Shown piece by piece: positions 44,513 through 57,385 of a stretch of DNA of 64,000 nucleotides. The stretch is from assembly GCF_033568475.1 (NCBI RefSeq), contig NC_133121.1, positions 127,690,375 through 127,754,374 of the forward strand. Direction: 5' to 3'. This stretch comes from Henckelia pumila (Eukaryota; Streptophyta; Magnoliopsida; Lamiales; Gesneriaceae). Both the position numbers and the translations under genes were made by a program. Below the pieces are notes generated by a model that worked only from the letters and a program-made list of their open reading frames with translations, was not told the DNA's origin and searched no databases. The first letter of the stretch is position 1, and every line of letters starts with the position of its first letter.

Positions 44513-46084
44513 ATGATATAATTTTAACATTTAAAAAAAATTTATTTTATATATTATTTTTTTATCATAAATAAATTTTACCTATCGTTTTATAATATAA
44601 ATTCATAAGATCATGAATATATTCTATATATATTTTAAAAAAGGGTTGACTCCGGAGGGGACCCCATTCCACATGAGTCAGAGGCCCATTGACTCATACG
44701 AAGTTTAAATCGAGGGATGTTTACGAGCGGCAGGGACCTGAAGGAGGGAGCAACATGACCCAACCTTCAGAGCATACCACACAATATTTCAGCAGGAAAT
44801 ATTCTATATATTGTCATTGCAAGAACCGGACGTAATGTGTATACATAATATATTTAATATTAAAATACATTTTTAACGATAAAATTGTGGAAGAACACAC
44901 TATAATTTGCCAAGAGTTAATTTTGGAAGTTTAAAATGAAAATATCAAATATTTTTTTATAAGACCCCTTTATGTTATTAAATAGTAAGAGATATTGACA
45001 AACTTTCGAAGAAATTTCATCCAATGAGTATCATGACATGTTAAATCAGTCGAATGAACGAATTATTATTTTTATTAATTTTATAAGTATGGGTCCATTT
45101 CACACTATTGTTATTTAGCATAGGAGGCACACGCATGTTAACAAAAATACGAGGTATAGAGATCTATATCTTATTTTGATTCGGGTGTAATATTGAATAC
45201 GATATAAGATAATTTAATTTAATTACAAAACTCTTAATATCATAGGTTAATTTTATGTAACAAGTGTCTTATTCGATTCAATCCGTCTCATTAGCAACAT
45301 GGATCTATGAGAGTTGTAAAAAATATATTCTAATTTAATTCGGGTAAAAGAAGTCCAAGAAGAACATGGATGATGAAATTATTATTATATTTGAAAAGTA
45401 TATTTGTTCCGATTACAAAACTAAATTCACATCAATTTAATAGTCAAAACACACTTCAACGGGGCAAAAGGGTCATTTGCATAAGAGTTAGAAAATAATT
45501 TATATGAAAAATATATAATTTAAAAGGTCACATGCTAAAAAGTCAACTATTTAAAACTTGATAATTTATTTCCTTAAAAATATGTCATGTACTTATGTTA
45601 GAAAGGAGAAGCATAGCATATATTCTTAAAATGAAAATTGTCACATAAATAAATAAATATAATACTGAGGGAATACCAATGGCAATGGAGAGAGCAAACT
45701 TGCCTTGGATACCAATATCAGGAATCTGAAATTTGCTCACGCCAGCCCAAATGCAATGGGTCCCCTCCAATGCCCGATACTGAAAAATTAACCCTATGAA
45801 ACAATGTTCCACGAATCAGAAAAGAGAGGAAGAAGAAGCCAAAAGGGCCCAAACTCCAGTTCTACGGTGCGAGGGTTGTTGAGCAAATACTTTGGCAACC
45901 CAATCGCATCCTCCACATGCAAATCATCTTGCAATCTACCTTCTTTTGAATAGTGAAATACGTAGAATTTAGAAACAGTGAATACGTAGAGTTGGTGGGC
46001 TCTGTGTCTGTTTGATATCCAAAAAAAAATATCGTCTTTGTGGGGTTTTAGCTGTAGAATTGATCAAATTTTGGGGAAAGCGAA
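44513..46084. other. Spacer with an unexplained GC-richer block
   Basis: Mostly AT-rich. A block at about 44645-44800, starting near GGGTTGACTCCGGAGGGGAC, stands out in composition but has no open frame of note and no recognised family. A 75-residue open frame on the minus strand at 45585-45812 was judged unsupported. The last 250 bases are the likely promoter and leader of the gene starting at 46085. Confidence 0.45.
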
Positions 46085-47842
46085 ATGGGTTTGCTCACAA
46101 ACAGAGTTGAGAGAAGCGACATCAAGCCAGGGGATCATATTTACACTTACAGAGCAGTGTTTGCGTATTCTCATCATGGTTGCTAACAAATTGACTTTTG
46201 TCGTTGTTTTAGCTTTTTTGTGTTTGTTTTAGTGATTGTTGCTGTGTACATTGGAGAAATCTGCAATGTGGGTTTTATTTATTTGATCCAATTGAATGCT
46301 CTTTGGTTGTGCCTTGTTTTGTTTAGATTTACATTTAATTGCGGTGTCTGTCTCTGTTCTTGTTCTGCCTACCAAATTTTGACATCCTGTCGGCAAATTG
46401 GGTGGATGCAAGGCTATGGCCTGAATTTCTGCAGTTGTAATATGTATTAAAATCTGATCCTGGTTCAAGAAAATTCTGTATTGTGTAAAAATAGCAGCAT
46501 ATTTATGCTCGATGTGGACTGTTTTCCTTTATAGGTATATGTATATAAATTGCCCTCTTTGCAGAAAATAAGCTATAAAATTTTAAAAAGGGTGCTTGGC
46601 AGAGAGCTGAATCTGGAGTTGACATAACGTATTGGTCGCTTAGGGGTCATTTAGACCTTAAAAATTGGAAGCCTTGATTCAGCAATCCGTGAAATTTACA
46701 GAGAGAAGAAGGAACTCAGAAATACGTGGTTTCTAATATATGCCTTTTGGGCCTAATTTCCAATGCTAATTTAATATAATAGTTCGTCCCATAAAGTTTT
46801 TGCTTCTTGAACTCTTCTTTGTTCATCCTTTAAAGAAAGAAACTTAACTACTATATCCTATTTGTTAAGTGTTTCTCTGTGCTATAAACTTTCCATGCGC
46901 TGCTCACCGTTTGAATTCAGCTGCATCGAAGTAAAAGCTAAGATGTTGATCTTGCGATTTGTTTATTGATTTTTCCGATATTTTTTAGGCTTGTTGATGC
47001 AACCTTTCAAATAAAAATTGGTACTTTTACATTTAAAAGATACATATTATGGCAGCGATCATGCGGATTAGTCTGTGCGAAAATCATCTGTCGGGTCTTA
47101 CTACTTGAACTATTGGTTGGTCTGTGTAACAGGTGGTTAGTACTCTCTTTTGACCCTTCTAATACCTGATTAAGCAGGTATCTATGTTGGGGGTAGCAAA
47201 GTAGTTCATTTCACCCGTGTTGGAACCTCTTCCACCTCCAGTGATCAACAATACAGCCTCACTGCAGAATGTCCAACCTTTCCTGACTGTGGGTTTAGGC
47301 AGCCAAATAGTGGAGTTGTCCTTTCTTGTCTTGATTGCTTCCTTCAAAGTGGTTCCCTTTACTGTTTCGAATATGGAGTGAGACCATCCATTTTCATGGC
47401 TAAAGTACGTGGAGGCACTTGTACCACTGCAGCATCTGACCCAGTGGAAGAAGTCATTCATCGCGCAATGTATTTGCTTCAAAATGGATTTGGGAACTAT
47501 GATGTGTTTCAAAATAACTGCGAGGATTTCACCTTGTATTGCAAAACAGGACTACTGACAGTCGATCATCTAGGGCTTGGAAGAAGTGGGCAAGCTTCTT
47601 CTGTCATTGGTGCACCATTGGCAGCTCTTCTTTCTTCTCCTCTAAAGCTTCTATTGCCTAGTCCAGTCGGTGTGGCGACTGTTACAGCAGGAATGTACTG
47701 CATGAGCAGGTATGCTACTGACATTGGCGTGCGGACTGATGTTATCAAGGTTCCCGTGGAAGATCTGGCAGTGAACCTTGGTTGGGCAAATAGTGAAGGA
47801 GATACAACAAATGTGACTGCTACTTTTCCACTTATTAGATGA
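46085..47842 (+). CDS. LRAT/NC-domain protein, 252 aa
   Basis: Two coding exons, 46085-46178 and 47178-47842, join in frame across a 999-base intron (GT-AG). The protein starts [20 protein letters not shown]. It carries the LRAT (NlpC/P60-like) fold markers: YSHHGIYVG with the candidate catalytic His31, VVHF with His42, and NNCEDF with the candidate nucleophile Cys146. A hydrophobic stretch at about residues 170-200 ([20 protein letters not shown] and onward) may be a membrane segment. Family members include lecithin:retinol acyltransferase and phospholipid-acting enzymes in animals; the plant NC-domain proteins are widespread but their substrates are not known. The full triad suggests an active thiol enzyme acting on acyl groups, which is inference. 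Confidence 0.88.
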
Positions 47843-50027
47843 CACCAATCTCATTGGTTAGTTCTGGAGCCTGGACATATTTCTTTTCACCCTTAAAAAA
47901 AGTTGACATAATGCATAGCTGGTGTGGTTTGTGGCTTTGTGCTATTTATATGTAATAGAACCTGCTATTACTGCTAGCTGTGCTGTGAAGAGTTGTTCTT
48001 TGGAATTTTAGTCATCTTCTTGTTATTTAGACCGTCGTGAACTTGTTGAAAGCTATTCTGGTCTGACAGAACCCTAAAACACCCCTGGTTAACACTTCGA
48101 CTTTTGGTATTTAATATGTTTTTCTGTCCATTTATTGTTATCTTCCTTCCCTTTTGGCTATGATTTGTTTCAGTTGAAGTGTTGTGTTATATGAAAAGAC
48201 ACGCATGACAGTTTTCAGCAAATTTAATTAGCTTATTGGAAAAATTATCAAAATGCAAAGCATTGGAATTTTTTCCAAGGAGCTCAATATTGACATGGGC
48301 TAGAGATTTATGCCCTATGTTGTGGCTTCACTTGAAATCCACATCTATGGATTTAATAACAAGTGGTAGTGCTCTGTATACTCACTGGCCTCTTGCCGAG
48401 TACATTCAACCATAATTATTCTGGATATTATCTTTTTTAAAACAAATATGTATATTCCATCTTCTATCAAGTTAATTGCTAGTGAAAAAGCTGTGAGGTG
48501 TAAAATGGTCATCAGTAAGTTGGCTTGTCGCTTTTTCGTGCAGCTATGTTGTTGCTTGCTTCTCATCTACACGTACACGACTGGATCTACTCATTTACTT
48601 CAAAAACCCAAGTAACATAGATACTTGAGCATATATGTGTTGTCAAAATCGCGATTGTTTCAGTTCGTCGTCACATCTCCATGGCCTGCAAAAAATAATT
48701 TGATATTTCGATCTTTTTTTTTTTTCCGCCTGCCTCCCATCTATGGATCAGCAAGCTTTTCATGTATATTTGATAACGTTGTGGAGCAAATAGGGTCGAA
48801 GAACTCCATTAGTTAAATCATGGTTTAATTTTATTAATAGATTGAGTCCGCGTTTGGAAATATTTTTTTTAAAAAATAACTATCGGTTTTTCTTTACAAA
48901 ATTTTCACCAAACCTAAACCGAGAGAATGTTGCTACAACAATAATTTCATTTCTTGTCTTCACGTGTGTGGGCACATATGTTTTTCCCCCCGAAATTGAA
49001 ATTTGATTTTGAATAACATATATAGAGTTGACCTTCCCAACTAATTTTCCTCCTACTTTCTCATAGGGTTGAATAGAAACTTGTTAATGTGATGGCCACA
49101 TAATCAAGAAACCTGACTAGGCGAAGCTAGCTTTTGGTTGAGGCAGGTGTGATTACATATATAATTAACCCAATTTAAATGATCCATGTCTGACTTGAGA
49201 CCATATTATATTATATTATACTATATTATATTATTTATACTATCTTAGTGTCATACATTAACTACTTTTTGATGTGTCATGACACACCAAAAATCATATT
49301 TCAATTTTACCATTTTTTGTTCACTTTTTTCTCAACAGCTTTTTCCTACTAACATTTTTCATATTATTTTTCAACCAATTTGTATTATTTTTGCATTATA
49401 TAATTTCAAACGTATATATCTCAAACATCAATTTGATTATATTAGCATATTAATTTGTATTATCTTCTCAATAATTAATTTTCAACAACTAAATAATACA
49501 TTATTTCATAAATAAAAACTCATAAAATAATCATGTATTATATCGCACACGCAATTAAACGTTTTTCCGTCGTTAGTATTATATTATAAATTGGGTCTGA
49601 ATGTCTGATTACTGATATTTGGAAATTAGAGATGCTGATCGTGGAATGCATTTGAATATATAATAGTAATTAAAGATCATGATGACATTCCTATTCTTTG
49701 AATTCTTTACTTAAATATTGAAGTGCTTTTCTTGGCTGGAAGAATCACATTCACCCATATCATAATATATAATATATTATTCAAACTTGGCAGTCCCTTC
49801 AAAGCATTATTTTTTAAGCTTTTTTAATTTAGGAGGAGCGTTTGAAATTTAAACTAATATATCAATGCCTGTGTGTGTGTCAACTTTATTGACCGATTGG
49901 ACCTAATTAATTTATAAATAAGACATTAATCCCAAGAAGTCTACTACAAAATTCCTTACGACATTGATGCAACTTCCATGCATCTTTAGAGGTTGAAGGC
50001 ACATCTTGAAACACGATCTTGAGAATG

Positions 50028-50058
<31 letters not shown>

Positions 50059-50833
50059 CAATTCATCATAACATTTCATAAATTTTTAATTTATATATGA
50101 GAAATTATAACAATAAGGAATTAAACAGATGGTATTCAACATGTTCTGATTTTGTAAACATATATATTGAAAAGGGTATATATGTAGCGCGCTATAGAGC
50201 CAGTACATTCATGCAGAGTGACCAAAACTCATATCAGATAAATAGAGGGGTGCCAAATTAATTTATGAGGTCATTTTATATAAAATATGTATTAATCTAC
50301 AAGAAACTTTGAAACATATATATCGACGGTAGATTCTCCTCCTTTAATTTTCGACTTTGCGATCGACTATTAATTATTAGCCATGGGATGAACTAAAGTT
50401 ATAAAAGACAAGTAAAAGATGGAAATTATTTATTTGGCAATATACGTACATAAAGCTAGACTTGTACTCAATGGGATAACTTTCGGGATAATGCATGACA
50501 AATATCAGCAGCTTACTTTTTTCAAGCTATATATGCATATATATAGCTCCAATTAGTCATAAATCACAACGCTAAAAAAACTAATCAAACGACGAAATGA
50601 AAACAAATTAATAATACACAACAATCACATGTAGTATGTCTGTGCGTTAGTCCCAAATAACTCCAAACACAGTCGACCATTTCCATGAAACCAGAAAAAA
50701 AGATATATATAGGAACATACAAATCAAAGAAGAAAATATCAGAAAAGAAACTCTGCATGGAACCTAATACTTGTAATATTCCTCCTCTCCTTTTCTTCAA
50801 GATATTAATTAATATACCACGTCTGATATATGA
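47843..50833. other. Gene-free spacer
   Basis: The first few hundred bases are the likely 3' end of the LRAT-domain gene. The rest is AT-rich with a TATTA microsatellite at about 49203-49240 and TA runs near 50028-50056. The right end holds the 3' flank of the Dof gene. No element with clear ends was found. Confidence 0.5.
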
Positions 50834-52384
50834 TCAGCTTAAAATTCCATTCCAGTATCCATTTGAATTCGAATTCTCTTGCTCCTTTCTTTGATCCCCT
50901 TCAGTGCTTGTGCTCGAATGTCGTTTCATTCCTCCAAAAGGGAACACCAGGCTTTCATTAATATTACTTTCTTGAGACAATCTACCAGAATTCCCATGAA
51001 ATCCGTCGAAGGAGAAAGGAGGGGTCGGTTTAATTTCTTGAAATTGGAATCCAGAAGCAAAAGGATGAGTGGCATTACTTTCTGTGTTAGCCATAGGAAT
51101 AGAAGGATTCAACCCCCTTACTGCAATGCCATTCCTTAAAAAATTAAGAGCTGAAAGTTGATTAGGATTGAAAGACGGTGAAGAAGATATAGAACTGATG
51201 ACACTTTGGTTTTCGATCTTGGGAAACTCTAGAAACTGAGGGATCACATGATAGTAATCTTGTGAATTAGCTGGGAAACCAAGATTAAGATCCTGCCCTC
51301 GATCATGGCTCGTATGGTTCTGCGAACCGAAGCTCGGAGGGTTCAGATCAGGAAGCTGCTTTTGGGATGACACCGATGGTGTAGTCGCCATTGATAACGA
51401 AGGCGAATTAATAATAGAGTTGGATTTCTTGTTCTTTCTCGAACCACCTCCGACCGGAACATTTCTTAGGGTTCCGCCTTCGGTCCAATACCTTCTACAA
51501 CTCTTGCAAAAGTATCTAGGTTGAGTGAGGCTATAGTTGTTGTAATAACAAAACTTTGTGTTGGTTGAATGACACCTCGGACAATTTAGGGCTTGGTCTT
51601 TCTGAGGCCTCACCTTTCTCTCCATTGCTGCCCTTGTGCATTCACTTGGAGCTGTTGCCATAGATTTTGTCACACCAATCTCCTGAAATTAATAATAGAA
51701 AGTATATGATCATACTTGATATATAAGTCAGGGCCGGGCTTATGATTCGAAAGGTTCGTACGTACGTTCATGTATTTGGGATTGATGAAACTAAAAAAAA
51801 TTAGAAAGAGATCATGGCAAAGTAGCTAGCTAGCTAAACAGACAAAACTAGCTAGCTATGTAGGTAACTTTTAAAAGAAAGGAGATTAACAAACATTAAT
51901 ATTAACAACGAATCAAGAATACCCTTTTTCATCTTAGCTAGCTAGTCTTCATCAATGCACAATACATGCAAATTAAGAAAAGTGGGGAGCAAAGAAACGT
52001 GTGATATATGGTGCATGTCTCTCTCTCACAACCACACATATAATTTTCTGTATTTAAGAACTGTCTCAAAAACCTAAGGCTTAAGAGAAGAGATAAAAGG
52101 GGATATATATTGGACAAAAAGACAAGGTAATTAAGTAAAATCGATAAAGGTTTATTATTGTGATTTAGTCTAGTACAACATAAATCAAAGACAGATTGTA
52201 ATCCATATATTGTCATATTTTCTCCAACCTCATCAATAATCAGTTCTAATTAATTCTTCAACGAAAACTCGACCCCGAAAAAGGCAAAAAAAAAAAAAAA
52301 AGAAAAGAAGACAATAATTGTGATAAACAAAGGGGAAAAAAAAAAAAAAACCCTTCTCACCTGAGTCCATTGAGCACTATCCAT
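50834..52384 (-). CDS. Dof zinc-finger transcription factor, DAG1-like group, 290 aa
   Basis: Two coding exons, 52361-52384 (MDSAQWTQ) and 50834-51682, separated by a 678-base intron. The tiny first exon ending in WTQ is typical of Dof genes of this group. The Dof domain has the zinc ligands Cys42, Cys45, Cys67 and Cys70 (CX2CX21CX2C) within [20 protein letters not shown] and [15 protein letters not shown], and the basic segment [15 protein letters not shown]. Downstream motifs [33 protein letters not shown] and GYWNGIL match the arrangement in Arabidopsis DAG1/Dof3.7 and relatives. Dof proteins bind AAAG cores; DAG-type members act in seed germination control and vascular tissue. The usual GGSW-like end of many relatives is absent; this protein stops after NGILS. 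Confidence 0.92.
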
Positions 52385-53909
52385 GAATCGAAAGGAACAA
52401 AAAGGAAAAGCGAGATGGAGAAAATTCTCCTCCTTTAATTGTCTGCAGCTGTACTTCTTTAAATGAAGAAAGTAGATGTTGTTTGATTTGTTCTAGGGTG
52501 GATTTTTGGAGTTTGGCTTTACTTTTATGGTTGAATATGGAAGGAAGAAGGAAAGGGATTGTTTGTTTTGACTGCACTTATTACACTACACATTAATATA
52601 TTGCTGAGCTTTAACCTATGGTGTGAACTTTTGTCTGCTTTTATTCACCATCTTCCATCTTTTTCACTATTTAATTCTCCTGCGAGTGCAATTGTGAATG
52701 TACATTCTTTAGTGGATTTCTCTTTTTTGACTCCGGAATATTGAAGGAATCCTTCAATCATGACGTCTCCATGCCATTATTATTTTCCCACAATCCCAAA
52801 TATATATATATATATATTTATCGAGGTGATGTTCATATGTTGGATATACATAATGGATTATATAAATATATCATGTACGTGTTTATGTGCAAAAATACAA
52901 AAATATACGTGTTTTGGTGCAATCTTTTTAAAGAAAACGTGTATATCTACGTGTTCTTCAAAACGTATGCCACCGAATCAAATCGAAATTTCGGGTTTGA
53001 ATTTTTGAAATGAAGCTGGAACAATTATATCTTGTTGCATGTTGTGAAGACATGTAAAGAAAAAGACTACAATCCCTTTACGCTTTACCCATGTGTTTTC
53101 CTTTATTAATCGAAAAGGCCAATGTGTTTGCATGTTCAAAAACCGTCATCATGAAAGAACAAGTGCATTACAGTTCTGTGAACAATTAATTTCAAAAGAT
53201 TTAGTACGAATTAGCATTAATCTTCAATTTATCGAAAATCCCTTATTTTCCTAACTGAAACATTCTTCAACTACTTTCAGGATCAGTCCATAGAATTTAA
53301 GAGCCTCTGGATATCTAGCTTACCAACCGAAGCAATTTCAATATTTTCCTTTTCCTTTTGCCATTGTTTATGGTTTCATTATTCTTGATCATCCATGCAT
53401 CATTTCTTGCTGCTTTCGGAACCACCACGTATGCGTTAACGTACGTGTTTATACTCCATCAAATATATATTCTTTAGAAATCGCGTTTTTTGATCATCAA
53501 TACTGTCAAATTTCTGTCTTACGTGATCAATATCTATACTTATATGATATATATGAAAATTATACACATATCAGCACCATTTTTTTCCAATTTTTTAAAA
53601 TTCACATTTTGTTTTTTGAACGGAACCACTCTTGAATGCAAGTGCCAAGTGGTAGCCAACCGATGAACTGAGAAATAAAGTGGCCAAAATGCTTCGAATT
53701 GAAGTCACAAATGGAAATTGACAAAATGGAAATAGGCAAGTGGGGTTTGTTAACGATTTGATAAACAAAGCCCGACAAAACAAGCTTTGGTGGGCTCCAA
53801 TTAGTGCGCATTATAGAATGGGCAAATGGGAACGGTGCCTATTTTGAATTTTCCCAGCAGCCTAATTGGAGCCCCGCCCGAATAATTTTTTTCAGTTTTA
53901 TATATACAA
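52385..53909. other. Upstream region of the Dof gene and spacer
   Basis: Contains the Dof promoter and leader on the minus strand; no TATA box was assigned with confidence. A TA run lies at 52800-52818. Short frames around 53595-53811 have no recognised product. Confidence 0.45.
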
Positions 53910-54220
53910 AGAAAAATTGCTTTTTTTTGTCATGTATGTTTGTCACTTTGCGATTTTAGTCCTTTATATTTTTAAATTTTAGTTTTAGTCCGCTATCTTT
54001 ATTTTTTTGGCAATTTTAGTCTTTTTTACGACGTGGCGCTGTTGTGGCACCAATTCAGTGCTGATGTGGAGCTGACGTATACGGTGTCACGTAAGCATTT
54101 TTGAATAAAAAGAACCGAAATTCCCAAAAATCAGAACATGCAGGACTAAAACTGAAATGTGAAAATATAGAAAACCAAAATCGCAAAGTGACAAACATAG
54201 AAGACTAAATTTGCAATTTT

Positions 54221-54224
<4 letters not shown>
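53910..54224. mobile_element. MITE, family C (ATGGAAAATTG ends), copy 1
   Basis: About 315 bases with long inverted ends. Both arms contain TTTGTCACTTTGCGATTTT (the right arm as its reverse complement), and the right end reads GCAATTTTCCAT. The centre has GC-richer sequence with ACGTGGC and GCTGACGT phrases. The flanks are TA-rich, so a target duplication could not be fixed. A diverged relative lies at 62360-62658. Confidence 0.7.
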
Positions 54225-54258
<34 letters not shown>

Positions 54259-54840
54259 TTGATTTCTTTCAATAATGTTCTCTCTATATTCCTAGATCAC
54301 AAGCATGGAACATAGTACGTGGTATCTTACAAGCAGAAAATTTTAATTTAGAGGTGTGAAAAAAGAATTTTTCGTATGTGCAATTGAAAATTTTTGTTTA
54401 TACTAATTGATTTAGTCCATCAATGTGACACTTTTATCAAACTAGTAAGTTTAACGTGCGTTGCACGTGATATACGATATTGTAAGATAGAGTTTATAAA
54501 AAGTGAAAGAACATAAAATTATTTTTTTTCAAATATATATATATATATAAATATATATATATATGTATATGTATATCGGAACCAAAAGATATTTTACCTT
54601 TGAAAAATCTGAATATTAAAATCTAAGTACCAGGATCCCTGATTTATAGACCATTTTGATGTAATCTCTTTCAAAAACTGTTAAAAAAAAGATACAAGTA
54701 TAAAAACACATAATATAAATGAGAATATCAACCATAGATACGAAAAGCAAAACAAAAACTTAATTTAACACAAAAAGAAAATTATTATATATAACACATA
54801 ATATTGAAAATAAAAGATTAATCATAACAAATACGTCGAT

Positions 54841-55990
54841 GTTTTACTGTCCAACAAATTCTCCATTCTTGAACCTCGAAATATGTTGATGTCATCCATT
54901 TTCATCATTTAAATTTAACATACACAATAAATCAAATGCAAAATAAAAACTAATTTAAAGAAATAAATTAAACTCAATGACAATATAAACAATACACAAT
55001 TAAACTTTTTCTTTTTAAGATATATTCTAAAATTATTATATATAACACATAATATTGAGAATAAAATATTAGTAATAACAAATACGTTGACGTTTTTCTG
55101 TCGAACAAAATCTCCATTCTTGAACCTCGAAATATGTTGATGTCATCCATTTTCGCCATGTGAAGAAAACAAATTAAACACTTAAATAAAAATTTAACAC
55201 ACATGTTAAGGAAATAAATTAAACCCTAGGACAATATCGATTATACACAATTAAACTCTTTTTTTTTAAGATATGTATTAGAAAATTATTAAATATAACA
55301 CATTTATTGAGAATAAAAGATAATTTATAACAAATACGTCAACATTTTATTGTCCAAAAAATTCTCCATTCTTGAACCTCGAAATATTTTGATGTCATCC
55401 ATTTTCGCCATTTGGAGAAAAAAAATAAACACTTAAATAAAAATTTAACACACACAATAAATCAAATGCAAATCGAAGACTAATTTAAAGAAATAAAATA
55501 AACCCAAGGAGAATATAGACAATAGTAACAATACACAATTAAACTATCTCATTTTAAGATATATTAGAAGACTAATTTAAGGCAATAAATTAAACTCAAT
55601 GACAATATAAAAATACACAATTAAACTCCTCATTTGTAAGATATATTAGAAAATTATTATATATAACGCATAATATTGAGAATATAAGATTAGTCATAAC
55701 AAATACATCGACGTTTTACTATCCAACAAATTCTTCATTCTTGAACCTCAAAATATGTTGATGTCATACATTTTCATCATTTGGAGAAAACAAATTAAAC
55801 ACTTCAATAAAAATATAACACACACAATAAATCAAATGCAAATTGAAGACTAATTTAAAGAAATAAAATAAACCCAAGGACAATATATAAAATACAAAAT
55901 TAAACTCTTTTTTTAAGACATATTAGATTAGATAAATAAAAATTTAACATACACAATAAATCAAAGGAGTGTGTTATTATACTCCAAAAA
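54841..55990. repeat. Helitron internal repeat set 1
   Basis: Four diverged copies of a unit of about 250 bases start near 54841, 55091, 55332 and 55712. Each has the phrase CATTCTTGAACCTC, then GATGTCAT with TTTTC, then a long ACACAATAAATCAAATGCAA type segment and ends near TTAAACT with TTTTAAGATAT. The last gap is wider (about 380 bases). The unit ends resemble the Helitron 5' terminus. Confidence 0.75.
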
Positions 55991-56879
55991 TTGTCAATAA
56001 CACTAGCATTCCTTACTTAACTTAATATTAGACAAAATTGATTTTATAATATCATTTCTTAAATAATAAAATATTGCCTTTAAGAAATTTCACTTACAAA
56101 AATTTTGTTTTATATTTCAATTTTCAACAACTAAAGTTTTCAAAAATTTTAATATTTTAAAATATCGTCACAATATTTTACTATATAATATATATATATA
56201 TAATATTAGAATTTTAAAATATTTTATTACCAAAATTTAATAAAATTTTGGAATATAAAAGAAAAAATTTCTTAAAATTTAGTATTAAAAAAGATTTTTA
56301 TAATTTTATATTTTATGATATATCCTCCTGTGATTAATAAAATAATTTTTTAATATAATAAATATTAAAATTAATTTTATCTTATTTGTTTTTTTATTTT
56401 GAGAAATATTAATACACGGCAAACTAACTTTGATTTGATAACAATACTTTAAAATTAATTTTTTTGTAGCAACTACCTATGTTATAAGATATATTATAAT
56501 TACTTTATAATTTTAATTTTTTAAGTAATAAGAAGAAAAGAAATTAAGAAGAGAAAACTAAAATAATAGATACAAAGAAAAACATAACTATTTCAAAAAG
56601 GTGAAATATAAAAACTAAATGGAAAAAAAAAAGTAACGATTTTTTGTGTGTTCCTTTTAAATTTTATGAAAAATTGAAACATAAAAACTAAGTTGAAAAT
56701 AAAAGTAACGATTTTTTGTGTGTGCCTTTTAAATTTTATGAACAAATTTAACAATATTTTTGGACAATTAATTAATTTTTAAGATCATTTTAAATTGAAA
56801 AAATGAGTTTGCCAAAAATATTTTTGGACAATTAATTTTTAAGATCATTTAAAATTGAAACAATGACTTTACCAAAAAT

Positions 56880-57385
56880 AAAAATAATCAATTAAAGGAC
56901 ATCATTGTCAATATAACACACAATAAATGAAAACTAATTTAAAGCAATAAATAAACCTAAGGACAATATAGACAATACACAATTAAACTCTTCCTTTTTA
57001 AGATAGATAGATAAGATACCAAAAATATTGTTGGACAATTAATTTTTAAGATCATTTAAAATTGAAACAATGAGTTTGCCAAAAATAAAAATAATCAATT
57101 AAAGGACATCATTGTCAATATAACACACAATAAATGAAAACTAATTTAAAGCAATAAATAAACCTAAGGACAATATAGACAATACACAATTAAACTCTTC
57201 CTTTTTAAGATAGAAGATAGTTTAAAATTGAAACAATGAGTTTGTCAAAAATAAAAATAATCAATTAAAGGACATCATTGTCAATATAACACACAATAAA
57301 TGAAAACTAATTTAAAGCAATAAATAAACCTAAGGACAATATAAACAATACACAATTAAACTCTTCCTTTTTTAAGATAGATAGA
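56880..57385. repeat. Helitron internal repeat set 2 (multiplied 5' end)
   Basis: Three nearly identical copies of a unit containing AAAGGACATCATTGTCAATA start near 56897, 57103 and 57270. Each runs into ACTCTTCC with TTTTTAAGATAG, the reverse complement of the element's own 5' terminus. Spacing is about 206 and 167 bases. Their similarity shows that they are younger than set 1. Confidence 0.8.

Larger units (their letters stand above)
54442..57385 (-). mobile_element. Non-autonomous Helitron, both ends present
   Basis: On the minus strand the element starts TCTATCTATCTTAAAAAAGG (at 57385) and ends with a hairpin ACGTGC-AAC-GCACGT (54454-54468) followed nine bases later by CTAG (54442-54445). 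The flanking bases are A before TC and T after CTAG, the A|T insertion pattern of Helitrons, with no target duplication. It is 2,944 bases long and contains no replication-helicase gene, so it needs an autonomous partner. Most of its interior consists of two sets of tandem repeats (54841-55790 and 56880-57385) that repeatedly include its own 5'-terminal phrase. No captured host gene was recognised. Confidence 0.85.

Noticed and set aside
45585-45812. 75-residue open frame on the minus strand (starts MEHCFIGLIFQYRALEG)
   Set aside because: No recognised family, no partner exon found downstream, and it overlaps the spacer before another gene. Kept out as unsupported.
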